DNA of 64,000 nt from Dipteris shenzhenensis. Taxonomy: Eukaryota > Polypodiophyta > Polypodiopsida > Gleicheniales. The stretch's first letter is position 1, and the number at the start of each line of letters is the position of its first letter. The stretch lies in assembly GCA_047967505.1 (NCBI GenBank), contig CM106541.1; one strand, given 5' to 3'. Of this stretch, positions 48,017 through 59,679 are shown in pieces. Below the pieces are notes generated by a model. The model saw only the letters and a program-made list of their open reading frames with translations. It was not told the DNA's origin and did not search any database. Made by a program: the position numbers and the translations under genes.

Positions 48017-49861
48017 TTACAAATCACCATGCAAGAAGGCATTCTTTACATCCATCTGGTGTAAAGACCATCCCTTTGATGTAGCCATAGCAATGACTAC
48101 TCTTACAGTTGCCATCCTTGCAACCGGACTGAATGTTTCTTCATAATCAATGCCGTATGTCTGTGCATACCCCTTGACAAATAATCTTGCCTTGTATCTG
48201 TTCACAGAACCATCTGCATTGTGCTTGATCTTATAAATCCACTTACAACCAATTGCATTCTTGTTTTTAGGCAAAGGCACCAATTCCCATGTAGCATTGG
48301 CTTCCAAGGCATCCATTTCTTCATCCATGGCTTTCTCCCATTTTTCATTTCCCATGGCTTGCTCAAAAGAAGTGGGTTCTAGTTCGTGTATCACTTTGAC
48401 CATATAGGCATAGTGAATGTCTGTAAATCCATCATATTTCAGCCTATCCACAGGATACCTAGCTCTGGTAGACCTGCGCAAAACAGGCTCACTTCCTGGT
48501 GCTCTCAAAACATCCCTGGTCTTCCTTACTCCAGGTGTAACAACATAAGGAATACCCAACTCATCATCAATGCTCTGTTTTGAGCCACTGGACTCACCAT
48601 CCACATAAGAGTGACCTGCATTCACATCAAACATGGGCTGATCTACCTTCTCTTTTCCTTTTCGTGATACCTGCGTACCACTATCTGCATTGCTTTGAGG
48701 AGATTCTCCTGATCTCAATCTGCCTGTCCATGGCGAAGTATGTGAACCACTGTTAGAGGACACTGCAGGTCCACTGATATTTTGCGATTGCTGCTGTTGT
48801 GAATTCTGTGCAGCATTACCATTTTGTGCATCTACATCAATCATCACATTTACTGGTTTATACGAGCTGCTCATCTCATCAAAAACAACATCTCTGCTCA
48901 CTGTAAACTTACAAGTAGAAGGGTTATAGCATCTATACCCTTTCTGCTGCAGAGAATAACCAATAAAGACGCACTTCTCAGCTTTTGGATCCAACTTGGA
49001 CCTCAACTCATCTGGCACATGAACATAGGCAATGCAACCAAAAATTTTCAAATGAGAAATGTCTGGTTTCCTACCAGTATACATCTCCTCTGGCATCATG
49101 CCATGTATTGCTGCAGTGGGAGTCCTGTTCATTATGTAAACTGCTATAGCAACTGCTTCAGTCCAATAATAATCTGGTAGATCTTTCTCATTTAGCATGG
49201 CCCTAGATACCTCTCCAATATGCCTGTTTTTCCTTTCTGCAATTCCATTTTGCTGTGGGGTATGACTGCATGAATACTGCTGCTTTATGCCATGCTCCTG
49301 CAAGAACCTTGCAAACTCATTTGAGAGGTACTCTCCCCCTCCATCTGACGTTAGGCATTTTATTTGCAGGCTTGTTTCTTTTTCAACCATAGCTTTAAAA
49401 GCTTTGAAGTGCCCAAACACTTCACTTTTCTTTTTCATAAAATACTCCCAAACTTTTCTGCTGAAGTCATCAATAAAAGTGACAAAATAGTGACAGCCTC
49501 CAATAGATGCAGCTTTAGTAGTCCACACGTCAGAGTGGATTAATTCCAATGGCTTTTTACTCTCTTGAACATGCCTAGGAAATGGTTTCCTTGCCTGTTT
49601 TCCAAATTGACAGGCTTCACAAACCTTATGCATTTCTGCAACCTTGAATTTAGGCAATCCTGCAACAATATTTTGGGCTTGCATTGATTTAAGTCGCTGT
49701 ATATTAACATGACCAATGCGTTTATGCCAGATATCAATATTTGCAACTACACCAGTCCCATGTGCAAACATTACTGCACTCAATTCACGCATGTCTGCAT
49801 CCAACGTAAACATCCTGCCCTTCTTCTTTCCTTTTGCTATCAAGCGACCGTTACTTTTCAT
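48017..49861 (-). pseudogene. element B integrase and RT N-terminal part (614-residue open frame)
   Basis: Uninterrupted from 49861: [48 protein letters not shown] and [12 protein letters not shown] keep the zinc-binding residues and the D-D-E triad of a copia integrase. After a variable linker comes the RT start ([36 protein letters not shown]). It then meets a TAA where element A has Gln (CAA). Longest intact pol segment in the window. Confidence 0.92.
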
Positions 49862-50047
49862 ATCCTCAACAAAGCATCCATGAGGATTAAATCTGACCCC
49901 TACAAGCCGTGCTCAACCATTTGACCAATAGAGACCAGGTTCTTGGTGATGTTCGGGACATGAAATACATCAGATAGGTATTTCTTTTTCCCATCCTGCA
50001 TAGACAAAGGAATTTTACCAATCTGCACAATAGGATGTGCAGTATCA

Positions 50048-51127
50048 TCACCAGTCTAATCCTGGTTTTTCCATTTTCCTTGCATCCTGCATCCATTCTG
50101 CATGACCTGTCATGTGGTTTGACGCACCTGAGTCAACATACCACACATCATTTCGTTCTTCTGCACTTGTCATAGAATTGGTCATATGCTGCACCATAAA
50201 TAGATGCTCATTTCTGTCATCCCCCTGTCTACTAGAAGATGCATAATTGCCTTGCTGCAATTTTCCATTCATAATGTCAGTCTGCTTTTTGTAGCAGTCC
50301 TTAGCCATATGACCCATTTTACCATAGTAGTAGCATTCAACATTGCTGTTTGCATTTTGGCCTCTCTGCCATCCACCATGGCCTCTTTGGCTCCCCCTGC
50401 CTCTAGAGTTACCACATCCTCCTGCATAGGACTAGTTTTCTTGAGTTTGCTGCATATTCTGATTTCTACCACGGCCTGCAGATTGGCCTCCTCTACCTCT
50501 GCCTCTACCTCTTCCAGCATTTGAGTAGAAGACAATTTCTTTTGAAGTTCCTCCTGAAGAAGATGCACCCCCATTTCTCTGCTCTTCAGAAATTAGAAGA
50601 GTAAACAACTCTTCAAAATCAGGAAATTTTTCATGGACGGCAATGGATGTCCGGAACTGTGCATAATCTTTTCCTAGACCATTCAAGGTCACAGAAACTA
50701 GATCATCATCTTCCACTGGCGACCCAATGGAAGCAAGTGCATCTGCAATTTTCTTCACCTTCATGTGGTAGTCATTTATGCTCAAATTTTCTCTCTACAC
50801 ATTGTGCAACTCCTGTTTGAGCTGCATTTTCCTGGCTTGCGTATTTGTGCTGTACATTTTTGCCAAAGTATCCCATGCCTCCTTTGGTGTACTTGCATCC
50901 TGAATATGCACAATCATAGAATCCGAAATACTGATAGACGGCCAGTACATAACTTTTTTGGCTCTCTCATGCCATCCTTTAAATGCCTGCATTTCGTGTT
51001 GATTGGGAACATTAGGAAGAACTGGTTCTTCTTCATTTTCTGTAATGAACTCCCAATAGCCTTTTCCCATACGGAAATTCGTCATTCTAAACTTCCATGC
51101 ATGGAAGTTGTTCTTTTCAAGCTTTTG
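50048..51127 (-). pseudogene. element B gag and protease
   Basis: Gag reads KNNFHAWKFRMTNFRMGKGY onward to a TAG after LKQELHNV, then MSINDYHMKVKKIADALASI to NQNMQQTQEN. The knuckle is CYYYGKMGHMAKDCYK with the second Cys changed to Tyr. WYVDSGASNHMTGH marks the protease. Compared with element A, about 70 bp including the gag ATG (A: 40872) are missing, so the original start is gone. Confidence 0.88.
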
Positions 51128-51574
51128 CCTCACACGGGCAGATCTGCAAAACTGACGAAAGTGGTATTTGACCACACAGTCACTTTCCTAGTGACGATTT
51201 TGCATCAATAGGCAACAAGCATGATTCTGCAACTCCCAATATCTTTGCACATAGGCATACGATGCAATTTCTGCGGCAACTTTTCACCGACCAGCAGAGT
51301 AGTGGTCGCACAGCAAAAACAGGGCCTTTTCCTGAGTGCCTGCGAAGAACTTCCGCCTTCAAAACGGGCCCCGAAATGGCCTCGAATCAGAAAAATACTG
51401 CACTCTCGCCACACCGCGAAGGGCGTCTCAATCTGAGATAGTGCACTCTTGCACTTTTGGCTGTGCTACCTGCAAAGATTTGCTCCCAAACTCGAAATAG
51501 GAAAGCAACACTGGTCCTCTTACCGGGACACTGCGAACTTGGTTTGCTTTCTTGAGCTCCTTACCACGAACAAG

Positions 51575-51586
51575 GCTCTGATACCA
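51575..51586 (-). other. primer binding site of element B
   Basis: GCTCTGATACCA on the plus strand, that is TGGTATCAGAGC on the element strand, touching the LTR at 51587. Confidence 0.9.
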
Positions 51587-51934
51587 TGTGAAGAAAGTGG
51601 GAGAGAGGGAAGGAGTCTCACTCGCGGCTTTCTCACATGCACAATGGGGGAATACACACAAAGGTGGAGGCTGAAAACAGTTTTCCTCTTCTTAGTTGTG
51701 AAAGCCAAAAGAACTCTAGTACAAGGAAATAGAAGAACCCTATATGTGGGTCTCAAACCAAACTAAACTAAGGTGGCATACTAACTGAGCCACAAACTAG
51801 AGTAGATAAGGATAGCTATCATCCAGCTATTATTCGTGGGCAGTGTACCAACCGCGTCTGCAGCTAACAAGTCGGTGACATAAATGCACAACGGTCACCC
51901 TGGCATATCGCGAGTGGAGCTCGATAGCTCAACA
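51587..51934 (-). repeat. element B 5' LTR
   Basis: Ends next to its primer site; the outer boundary is TCAACA then CAATG. Confidence 0.93.
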
Positions 51935-51939
51935 CAATG

Positions 51940-53117
51940 TAGATGGTTCTGTGAACAGATACAAGGCAAGATTAGTTGTCAAGGGGTATGCATAAACATA
52001 TGGGATTGATTATGAAGAAACATTCGGTCCGGTTGTAAGGATGGCAACCGTAAGAGCAGTCATTGCTATGGCTGCATCAAAGGGATGGTCTTTACATCAG
52101 ATGGATGTAAAGAATGCCTTCTTGCATGGTGATTTGCAAGAAGAGGTCTTTATGGAGCAGCCACCAGGTTATGTTCATGTTGTTCATCCTGAGTTTGTTT
52201 GCAAGTTGAAGAAAGCCTTGTATGGCTTGAAGCAAGCACCTAGAGCAGAAGTTTGAGATGAAGGATTTGGGAGAGCTGCATTATTTCTTGGGCATTGAGG
52301 TGATTAGATCACCAAGTGGGATACGGCTCTTGCAGAGGCAGTATGGATTGGACATGCTGTCCAAATATGGGATGACAGGCTATAAGCCTATTTCAGTTCC
52401 TTTGGAGCAGAATGTGAAGCTGAGCGCAGATGCAGGTGAGTTTCTGGAAGACCCTACTATGTACAGGTGCATAGTAGGAAGTTTGATTTATATGACTATT
52501 ACCAGGCCAAATTTGAGCTATGCTATTGGATTGGTAAGTCAGTTTATGCAGGCTCCAAGGAAACCGCATTTGGATGCGGCTAGATGCATACTCAGGTATA
52601 TGAAGTCCACATTGCAATATGGAGTATTTTATGAGGCTGGGGTTCAGATACAGTTGCATGGATACACTGATGCTGATTGGGCTGGTAGTATTTCTGATAG
52701 ATGATCTATCAGTGGATATGTGTTCTCTTTTGGGAGTGCTGCAGTCACTTGGAGCAACAAGAAACAGCCTACAGTTGCCTTGTCGAGCATAGAGGCTGAG
52801 TACAGGGGTGCAGCAATGGCTGCATGTGAGGTAGCTTGGTTGCATCAGTCTATAGATGGGCCAGTTGTCATTTATTGTGACAACATGAGCAGTATACACT
52901 TGGCAAATAACCCAGTCTATCATGCTAGAACAAAGCACATTGAGGTGCATTATCACTATGTGCACGAGAAGGTTTTACTAGGTCTTATTGATCTAGTTTA
53001 TGTCAGCACAGAGGATCAGGTAGCTGACATATTCATGAAGGCATTGGGCGCAGAGAAGCTACGCAAGTTCAGAGACCTGCTTGGTGTGCAGGAATTGGGA
53101 TTGATCTCGAGGGGGAG
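51940..53117 (+). pseudogene. element A reverse transcriptase and RNase H, internally deleted
   Basis: Resumes as [38 protein letters not shown] and [14 protein letters not shown], then jumps to [15 protein letters not shown]. Compared with element B, 182 bp carrying the YVDD catalytic motif are missing at 52245-52247, where GCA is shared by both deletion ends. RNase H follows (YTDADWAGSISDR, a TGA, VALSSIEAEYRGAAMAAC, CDNMSSIHLANNP) with a further small in-frame loss near WLHQS. PPT CGAGGGGGAG (53109-53117) abuts the LTR. Confidence 0.92.
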
Positions 53118-53467
53118 TGTTGAGATATCGAGCTCCACTCGTGATATGCCAGGGTGACCATTGTGCATTTATGTCACCGACTTGTTAGCTGCAGATGCGG
53201 TTGGTACACCGCCCATGAATAATAGCTGGATGATAGCTATCCTTATGTACTCTAGTTCATGGCTCAGTTAGTATGCCACCTTAGTTAGCTGAGTTTGGTT
53301 GAGACCCACATATAGGGTTCTTCTATTTCTTTGTACTAGAGTTCTTTTGGCTTACACAACTAAGAGAGGAAAACTGTTTTCAGCCTCCACCTTTGTGTGT
53401 ATTCCCCCATTGTGTACATGAGAAAGCCGCAAGTGAGACTCCTTCCTTCTCTCCCACTATCTTCACA
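53118..53467 (+). repeat. element A 3' LTR
   Basis: TGTTGAGATATCG to TTCACA, followed by the CTATC target duplicate. Confidence 0.95.
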
Positions 53468-53714
53468 CTATCATCTGAATGAGCTTGGAGAGGTCAATGA
53501 GCATAGGTTCTCATTTAATGTGTAGTTGCTGAAGACTCATCCTTTTAGTTGTTTTGAAGATGTCTGCTATGCTTGACTGGGTCGAGTGCTTCTATCCAAG
53601 TTGTGGGTGCTGTGTAGCTTAGACTTGAAACTTTCCTCTCAAACTAGTATTCTCTTTTTCTCACAGTAGTGTAGAGAGTGGATGGAAATGATATCCACTG
53701 AAATCTCTCAAATA

Positions 53715-53800
53715 ACATGAATATATACATGTGAATCCTTAGAGTTAGGGTTTGCCCCTATTACCCTATAGGTATGGTGCAATTTACACCATCCTTAACA
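53715..53800 (-). repeat. LTR fragment of another copia (element E family)
   Basis: ACATGTGAATCC, TTAGGGTTTGC and GGTATGGTGCAATTTACACC match 59206-59276 in order, with moderate divergence. Confidence 0.7.
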
Positions 53801-54004
53801 TACCTCACAGCTGAGGGTCAAAGCAATGAAGGACCTATATGACATTAACTCAGGAGTAAAAAAGCTCAAGATTCTTATAGTTGAATGCCAAACAAAGAGT
53901 GTACTTTACTCTACCCATCCGATCTAATATTCTCCTTTGTACTATATCAATCTCTTTCTTATGTCATCCACTCTGGAAGTTCAAGATGAAGACTACTACG
54001 AGCT

Positions 54005-54839
54005 TTGGGATACTACTACTGGGGTGGACCTAAAGCCGCGGTTGCGAGATCAAATCCAGCCAATGCAGCACAACAGATAGTACCAACTGCAAATGAGATT
54101 ATCGCGTGGACAAGAAGAAATGCAGATGCGCTGTGTTCTATTGTCTGCAATGTAAGTGATTTTGTCATGGCGTTAATTCAACATGTCACCACAGCGGAGG
54201 AGGCATGGACGGTCTCGAAAAATCAGTACGAGACCACGAATCAGATGTGGATTCAGAATCTGGAGACAACTCGCGAACGAGAAACTGTCTAAGTCTGAAA
54301 TGGCAGAGAAGTTCATCACCAGGGTGAAGAATCTATGCAATTAGATGATTGTGATTGGAATCACCATCACCAGCGAGAATCTAGCACGAAGGTGCATACG
54401 GATTTTCCCACCAAAGTACGACGGTCTTGTTACGATGCTAAATATGCAGAACAAAAATCTGCCCCTTAACTTTGAGGATTTCAGCGCAATGCTTCTGGAG
54501 GAGGAGATGCGTCAAAAGATGAGGACTGGAGAAGATTCGGCTTTCTGGGCTGGATCAAAGAAAGGTAAGGGTAAGGACTCTAGTAACCCATCTTCTTTTG
54601 ATGATAAAAAGAGAAAGAAGAAGATCAAGTGCTTCTATTGCAACAAGGCAAGGCACAACCAGAATGAGTGCCGAAAGAAGATTGCAGATGAGAAGGACGG
54701 AGTAAAGAAAGAGTCTAGCAACAGTGCACATGCAGTACCAGTAGAGTTGTTCATAGCAATTGAGGAGATTTGCACGGAGCAGTTCATGTACTTGCGAATG
54801 AACCTTGGATTATTGACAGTGGTGCATCGCACCACATGA
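54005..54839 (+). pseudogene. element D gag
   Basis: NADALCSIVCNVSDFVMALI and TTAEEAWTVSKNQYE fit copia gag. After a stop come ARRCIRIFPPKYDGLVTMLN and an intact CCHC knuckle CFYCNKARHNQNECRKK. A frameshift near 54780 passes to the protease frame. Confidence 0.85.
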
Positions 54840-55851
54840 CTAGTCGGAAGGATTGGTATACCTCTCTACATCCGATAGGGAATGACATCCTAGTACTAGT
54901 TGGCAATGATGCAAAATGTCCAGCAAAAGGAAAAGGTACAATTGCTCTCAAGTCAGATGGAGTTGTAAAACAGTTGTTCGATGTTCTTTATGTGCCAGAT
55001 ATCAAGAGGAAATTGTTGTCCGTTTCTATGATCATGGATCGGGACCTCAAAGTTCAATTCGATAAGAATGCCGCACAGATTTTGTATCTTCAAGGGAAGG
55101 TCGTTGGTAAAGGTACACGGCGCAACAACATCTACAAACTCTCAGCTTTCAGTGCTCGAGCTGATGTGAGCAACACTAAGCTGTGGCATGAGAGGTTTGG
55201 TCATCTAAACCTTAGTTCTTTAAAGGAGATGCATAAAAGTGAAATGATTGCAGACCTACCAGAAATTACAGATTTGCCCGATGTATGTGAAGCTTGCATG
55301 ATGGGTAAGCAGCATCGGCAGCCCTTTCCTAAAGAGGCCAGCAGGGCCAAGGCTCCTCTAGAGCTCGTTCACACGGACCTCTGCGGAAAGATGGAGACGG
55401 AAGCTTTGGGTGGTTCCTACTACTTCATGATGCTGATCGATGACTACAGTAGAAGGATATGGATATACTTCCTGAAGACTAAAGATGAGGCTTTTACCAA
55501 GTTCAAAGAATGGCATGTAATGGTCGAGAAAGAAACGGAGAGGAAGGTGAAGAAGTTGAGATCAGACAGAGGTGCGAGTTCACATCAAGTGAATTCGAAA
55601 GTTACTGCAAAAGTCACGGGATCAAGAGGCAGAAACCCCCGCCACATACACCACAGCAAAATGGAGTAGCAGAGCGCAAGATGCGCGTCATCTGCACAAT
55701 GGGCAGGAGCATGATGAAAGGGAAAGATTTGCCAAAGACTTTCTGGGCTAAAGCATGTAACACGGTAGTTAACATTCTGAATCGTAGCTACACGAAGGTT
55801 GTGAACAGGATGACTCCGCTACATGCCTTTTTTCTGGTAAGAAACCTTTAG
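54770..55851 (+). pseudogene. element D protease and integrase
   Basis: WIIDSGASHHMTSRKDW (protease), then GAG-pre-integrase LWHERFGHLNLSSLKEMH with CEACMMGKQH, and the catalytic acids in VHTDLCGKM and RSDRG. A shift near 55570 leads to the third in PQQNGVAERKMR (55510-55851 frame), ending after VVNRMTPLHAFF with another shift. Confidence 0.88.
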
Positions 55852-57885
55852 CTGCACACTTCAGAGTCTTTGGATGTGACTGTTTTGTGCATGTCCCTGA
55901 TGCTAATAGGACCAAATGGGAACCAAAGAGCCGGAAGTGTATTTTCTTGGGCTACAGTGAAGAGGCGAAGGGTTACCATCTCTATAACCCTGTTATCAAG
56001 AAGGTAATAGTAAGTCACGATGTGGTCTTCTCAGAATAGCCGCATCAATTGGAGGAGGATGCTTCCTTCTCAGACAACCAGACCAGGATATCCATCCAGT
56101 ACAACCACCAACAGTAGACCGAACTCCCCCAATGGTGCTTGGGAGGATTCAAGATAAAGCAGAGGAAGAAGAGCCTACAGAACCACAACGGCAACGGCCA
56201 TTTCCGAAGTGGGTAAAGCAGCTTTTGGATGGCAGAGAACCTCCAGCCATTGAGGAGGAACCATCCGAACACTACTGGTCCAAGAGATTAGAGGAGCAAA
56301 GAAGGGCACAGGAACACTTGGTCAACTACGCTTTGATGACAGAGGTGATCCATGCTAAAGAACCCAAGTGTCTTGAAGAAGCATAGGGTGATGATAAGTG
56401 GATGGAGGCTATGCAGTCGGAGTATGGCTCCATAATGAAGAACAACACTTGGGAGCTTGTGGATCGACCACCAAAACGCAAGGTAATCGGCACCAAGTGG
56501 GTGTACAAGACCAAGTACAATCCGACGGCATGTTGGATAAGTACAAAGCTCGGCTCGTGGTAAAAGGATTCGCACAGGTACATGATTTTGATTATCAAGA
56601 TACCTTTGCTCCCACAACTCGACTAACCACAATTCGCAGTGTTTGGCTTTAGTAGCACAGGAAAGTTGGCCCGTGTTTCAGATGGATGTAAAATCCACCT
56701 TTCTGAATGGCAATCTCAAGGAGGAGGTATACGTGGAACAACCACCAGGTTTTGTGATCCCCGGTTTCAGAAGGTAAAGTCTGTAAACTGAAGAAGGCAC
56801 TTTACAGGCTGAAACAGGCCCCACGAGTGTGGTACCAGTGGATTGATGCCTACTTTCTGCAAAACAGGTTTAGGAGGAGCCCATCTTATGCAAATTTGTA
56901 TATCTACAGAGAAGGAGGTAGGTGTATGATCGTGGTCCTTTATGTGGATGACCTTGTCATAACAGGGAACCATGAAGAGAAGATCTCGCAGACAAAGTAG
57001 TTGCTAGGAAGAGAGTTTGAAATGACAGACCTCGGACTGATGCATTTCTGTTTGGGGATTGAGGTTTGGCAAGAGCCAAAACAAATCTTCATTTCATAGC
57101 TGAAGTATGCTGGAGAGATACTGAAGGCATTTGGCATGGCTAAGTGCAAGACAGTTGGCACCCCTATGGAGGTTGACGTGAAGCTCTCAAATGAGGATTC
57201 ATCACCACTGGTGGATGAAGCGGAGTATAGAAGGCTTGTGGGCAGTTTGATTTACTTGTGCAACACGCGACTGGACATTAGCTTTGCGACTAGTGTACTA
57301 AGCAGGTTTTCCAATAAGCCCTGGGAGAACTATTGGAGGGCAGGGATGCGGGTGCTGAAATACATCAAAGGCACACTTGATTATGGCATCACCTATACCA
57401 AGGGCAACATCTTGACCGGATTCTGTGACTCAGATTGGGCAGGAGACGTGGACGATAGGTATTCAGTGACAGGTTACTGTTTCTCACTTGGATCTGGAGC
57501 TGTGTCATGGGTCAGTAAGAAGCAACCTACAGTTGCTCTTTCTTCTACCGAGGCTGAGTACAAATCAGCATGTTTTGCTTCTTGTGAGGCAATATGGTTG
57601 AGGGGGATTTTAGGGGACATGGGTGCAATGCAGAACAAGCCTACGTAGTTATCATGTGACAATTAGAGTTGCATGGCAATTGCAAAGAACCCTATGTTCC
57701 ACGCTCGCACAAAACACATTGAGATTCAATATCACTTTGTATGCGAGCTCATCATGGATGGAGAGGTCAACTTGGTGTATTGTCCAACTACAGAGAATGC
57801 TACGGACATCTTCACGAAGGCTCTTGGAAGAGACTTGCTGGAGAGGCATCTTCATCGACTTGGCATTGGGCCAAAAAAGTAAGTT
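55852..57885 (+). pseudogene. element D integrase tail, reverse transcriptase and RNase H
   Basis: The integrase tail (FGCDCFVHVPDANRTKWEPK, KCIFLGYSEEAKGYHLYN) leads through a linker to the [68 protein letters not shown] and LYVDDLVITGNHEEK. RNase H has GFCDSDWAGDVDDRYS, TVALSSTEAEYKSA and ARTKHIEIQYHFV. Stops at 56384, 56650, 56998 and 57646 and several shifts make it inactive. Confidence 0.88.
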
Positions 57886-57912
57886 CACTTGCGGGTGGAC
57901 ATTGAGGGGGGG

Positions 57913-59120
57913 TGTTGGATATCAATTCTCCACTCTCGTGTAACTACAGCTAACTCTACTTGTAAGCCCCCCATATGAGGAGAAGGCATTTGAGTAGCTC
58001 GGTTATCTGGTAGGTCCTGGTTTGGACACCAGATGGGGGCCATGTGTGGCCTGATGGCTGGACGGCTTCAAATAGAGTTGGGATGATAATGTAAAAATCA
58101 CAATGGATGATACTTGAATGCCAATGATAGCCCATTTCAAAGCATAAGAAATATTACTCCAATAAAAATGGTCTTGTCTTGTCTTTGTTATACCGTTTTG
58201 AGGTTCTTAAATAGGGCTTTGTGGGTTTTCTCCTTTGAAATTTGACATGAATATGGTGTAGTTCTAATAGATGTTAAGAAATAGGACTCGATTGTTTTCA
58301 TCATTTTTGGGGCTACTGAGGAGTTGTAGGTGGTGGGATTGGTGTATGGTCTAAATTGTCCCTAGCCTTGTCCCTAGCCCACAAAAATTAGACATCTCAC
58401 TGGGATTGATGGAGGGCTTGCTGAAGGACATTGAAGTTCGTCAATTAAGTCAGAGGTAGAATATTGCTCACATCAATTTTTGTGGAAGCTTGATGGAGTT
58501 CGGACAAATGGAATTGGCTTTGGACCACACTATAAGGGAGGTACTTTTAGTACTTGTTTTGATAATTTAATTTACTCAAGAGACTGCAACTAGGCTACAT
58601 GCAAGTGCGGGAAGGCATCCCATGACTAACTGCATTGAGGGTAGATGGAGCATTTCTCGAGGCAGCCCACTCTCGGGTTGCGGGGCCCGTTTGGAGCCCC
58701 AGATGATCTCGGATGGCTCTAGGCGGAACGGTGTCTATAGGTCAGTTGCTTTATTTTGCGCCACGATTCTAACGTGTGGTCGGTGGCCTATTTAAAGACC
58801 CGACTGCCAGTCGGACGTTTTGGGCGGTCTTCCAATTGGGTCTAACCGACTACAACTGGTGGCTATATAAGAGCAAACCCGTGAAGCCCATAATCATCAC
58901 TGGCTACAGTAACCCTGATTCGTTAGCATCCAGCCTCCATTCTCTTTTGTTTCCAGCACACCATCGAAGCTCCTCATACAAGAGGGCATGGCTAGGAGGC
59001 AACGCCATCTATTGTATCAGTTTTATAGTAATCAAATTTTTGATTCTCCATACTATCTACTTTTCTCTCTTGCATATGAGATCCTGTTATGTGTTGAGCA
59101 GAGACGTATTGTTTTCTTAC
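57913..59120 (+). repeat. probable 3' LTR of element D
   Basis: Starts TGTTGGATATC right after the PPT. A promoter-like CTATATAAGAGC lies at 58863-58874, and the sequence ...TTTTCTTACA before 59121 would be the TG...CA end. Without the partner LTR the right end is a guess. The 118-residue frame at 58776-59132 has no recognisable content. Confidence 0.5.
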
Positions 59121-59200
59121 ATCTGCAGCTAACAAGTCGGTGACATAAATGCACAAACGTCACCCTGGCATATCATGAGTGGAGCTCTATATCTCAACAT
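59121..59200 (-). repeat. fragment of an A/B-family LTR
   Basis: CAGCTAACAAGTCGGTGACA and CACCCTGGCATATC to ATCTCAACA match the LTR end seen at 51866-51934. Only about 75 bp remain. Confidence 0.85.
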
Positions 59201-59283
59201 GTACATGTGAACCCCTTAAGGTTAGGGTTTGCACCTAATGCCCTAGAGGTATGGTGCAATTTACACCATCCTCAACACCCCCT
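59201..59283 (-). repeat. LTR end and PPT of element E family
   Basis: Related to 53715-53800. On the minus strand the purine tract TTAAGAGGGGG runs into TGTTGAGGATGGTG, the expected PPT-LTR junction. Confidence 0.65.
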
Positions 59284-59679
59284 CTTAAATTGCACTAGGT
59301 AAGTAGAGGGTGCATGTACAAGACCTTTTTGTGTTCCATTTGGTACATATGATAGCATCCAAAACTGGAAAAAGAAAACTGAAAAGAATCAAGGTATGTG
59401 CATATGTGAGCACTATGACTATGTAGCGGAAGCATGTACGAGAGCAAAACTTATGAGATCCGATACATATCATGCATTTCCCCCTCTTAAGTTGTGAGTC
59501 ATCCTTCACCTTTCGAAATAAAACCCAGAAGATAGGCCAAAGGAAAGAGGAAAGAAATATGCAGAAAGTAAATTCCACTTGGATCAAAGACTAGTCGATC
59601 ATAAGATGACTGCATGAAGAACAGTGTGTATGGCTGCGTGCTGAACCTATCAATGCTGAACATGTCATAAGTCATCGTG

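Larger units (their letters stand above)
46504..51939 (-). mobile_element. copia element B, same family, inserted in element A
   Basis: It is a minus-strand element bounded by LTRs at 46509-46860 and 51587-51934, with TSD CAATG at 46504-46508 and 51935-51939. Element A reads straight across the target site ([15 protein letters not shown]). Gene order and sequence match element A closely, so both belong to one family. By eye the LTRs differ at about 10 positions plus one small indel. The outermost LTR base pair at 46509-46510 is TC instead of TG. Confidence 0.95.
39977..53467 (+). mobile_element. copia element A (host of two nested insertions)
   Basis: Two ~350-bp LTRs (39977-40326 and 53118-53467) begin TGTTGAG and end TTCACA. 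They are flanked by the 5-bp target duplication CTATC (39972-39976 and 53468-53472). Inside are a primer site, gag, protease, integrase and RT/RNase H in copia order. Without insertions B and C the element is about 5.36 kb, a normal copia size. By eye the LTRs differ at about 8 of 350 positions, all transitions. Confidence 0.95.
53960..59120 (+). mobile_element. copia element D, 5'-truncated and decayed
   Basis: Gag, protease, integrase, RT and RNase H follow in copia order, but frames are broken about every 0.3-1 kb. A PPT (GAGGGGGGG, 57904-57912) is followed by a TGTTGG LTR start at 57913. The 5' LTR and gag N-terminus are missing. The sequence is clearly a different family from A and B. 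Confidence 0.85.

Noticed and set aside
48824-49924. Plus-strand ORFs across element B
   Set aside because: Antisense shadows of the copia integrase frame.
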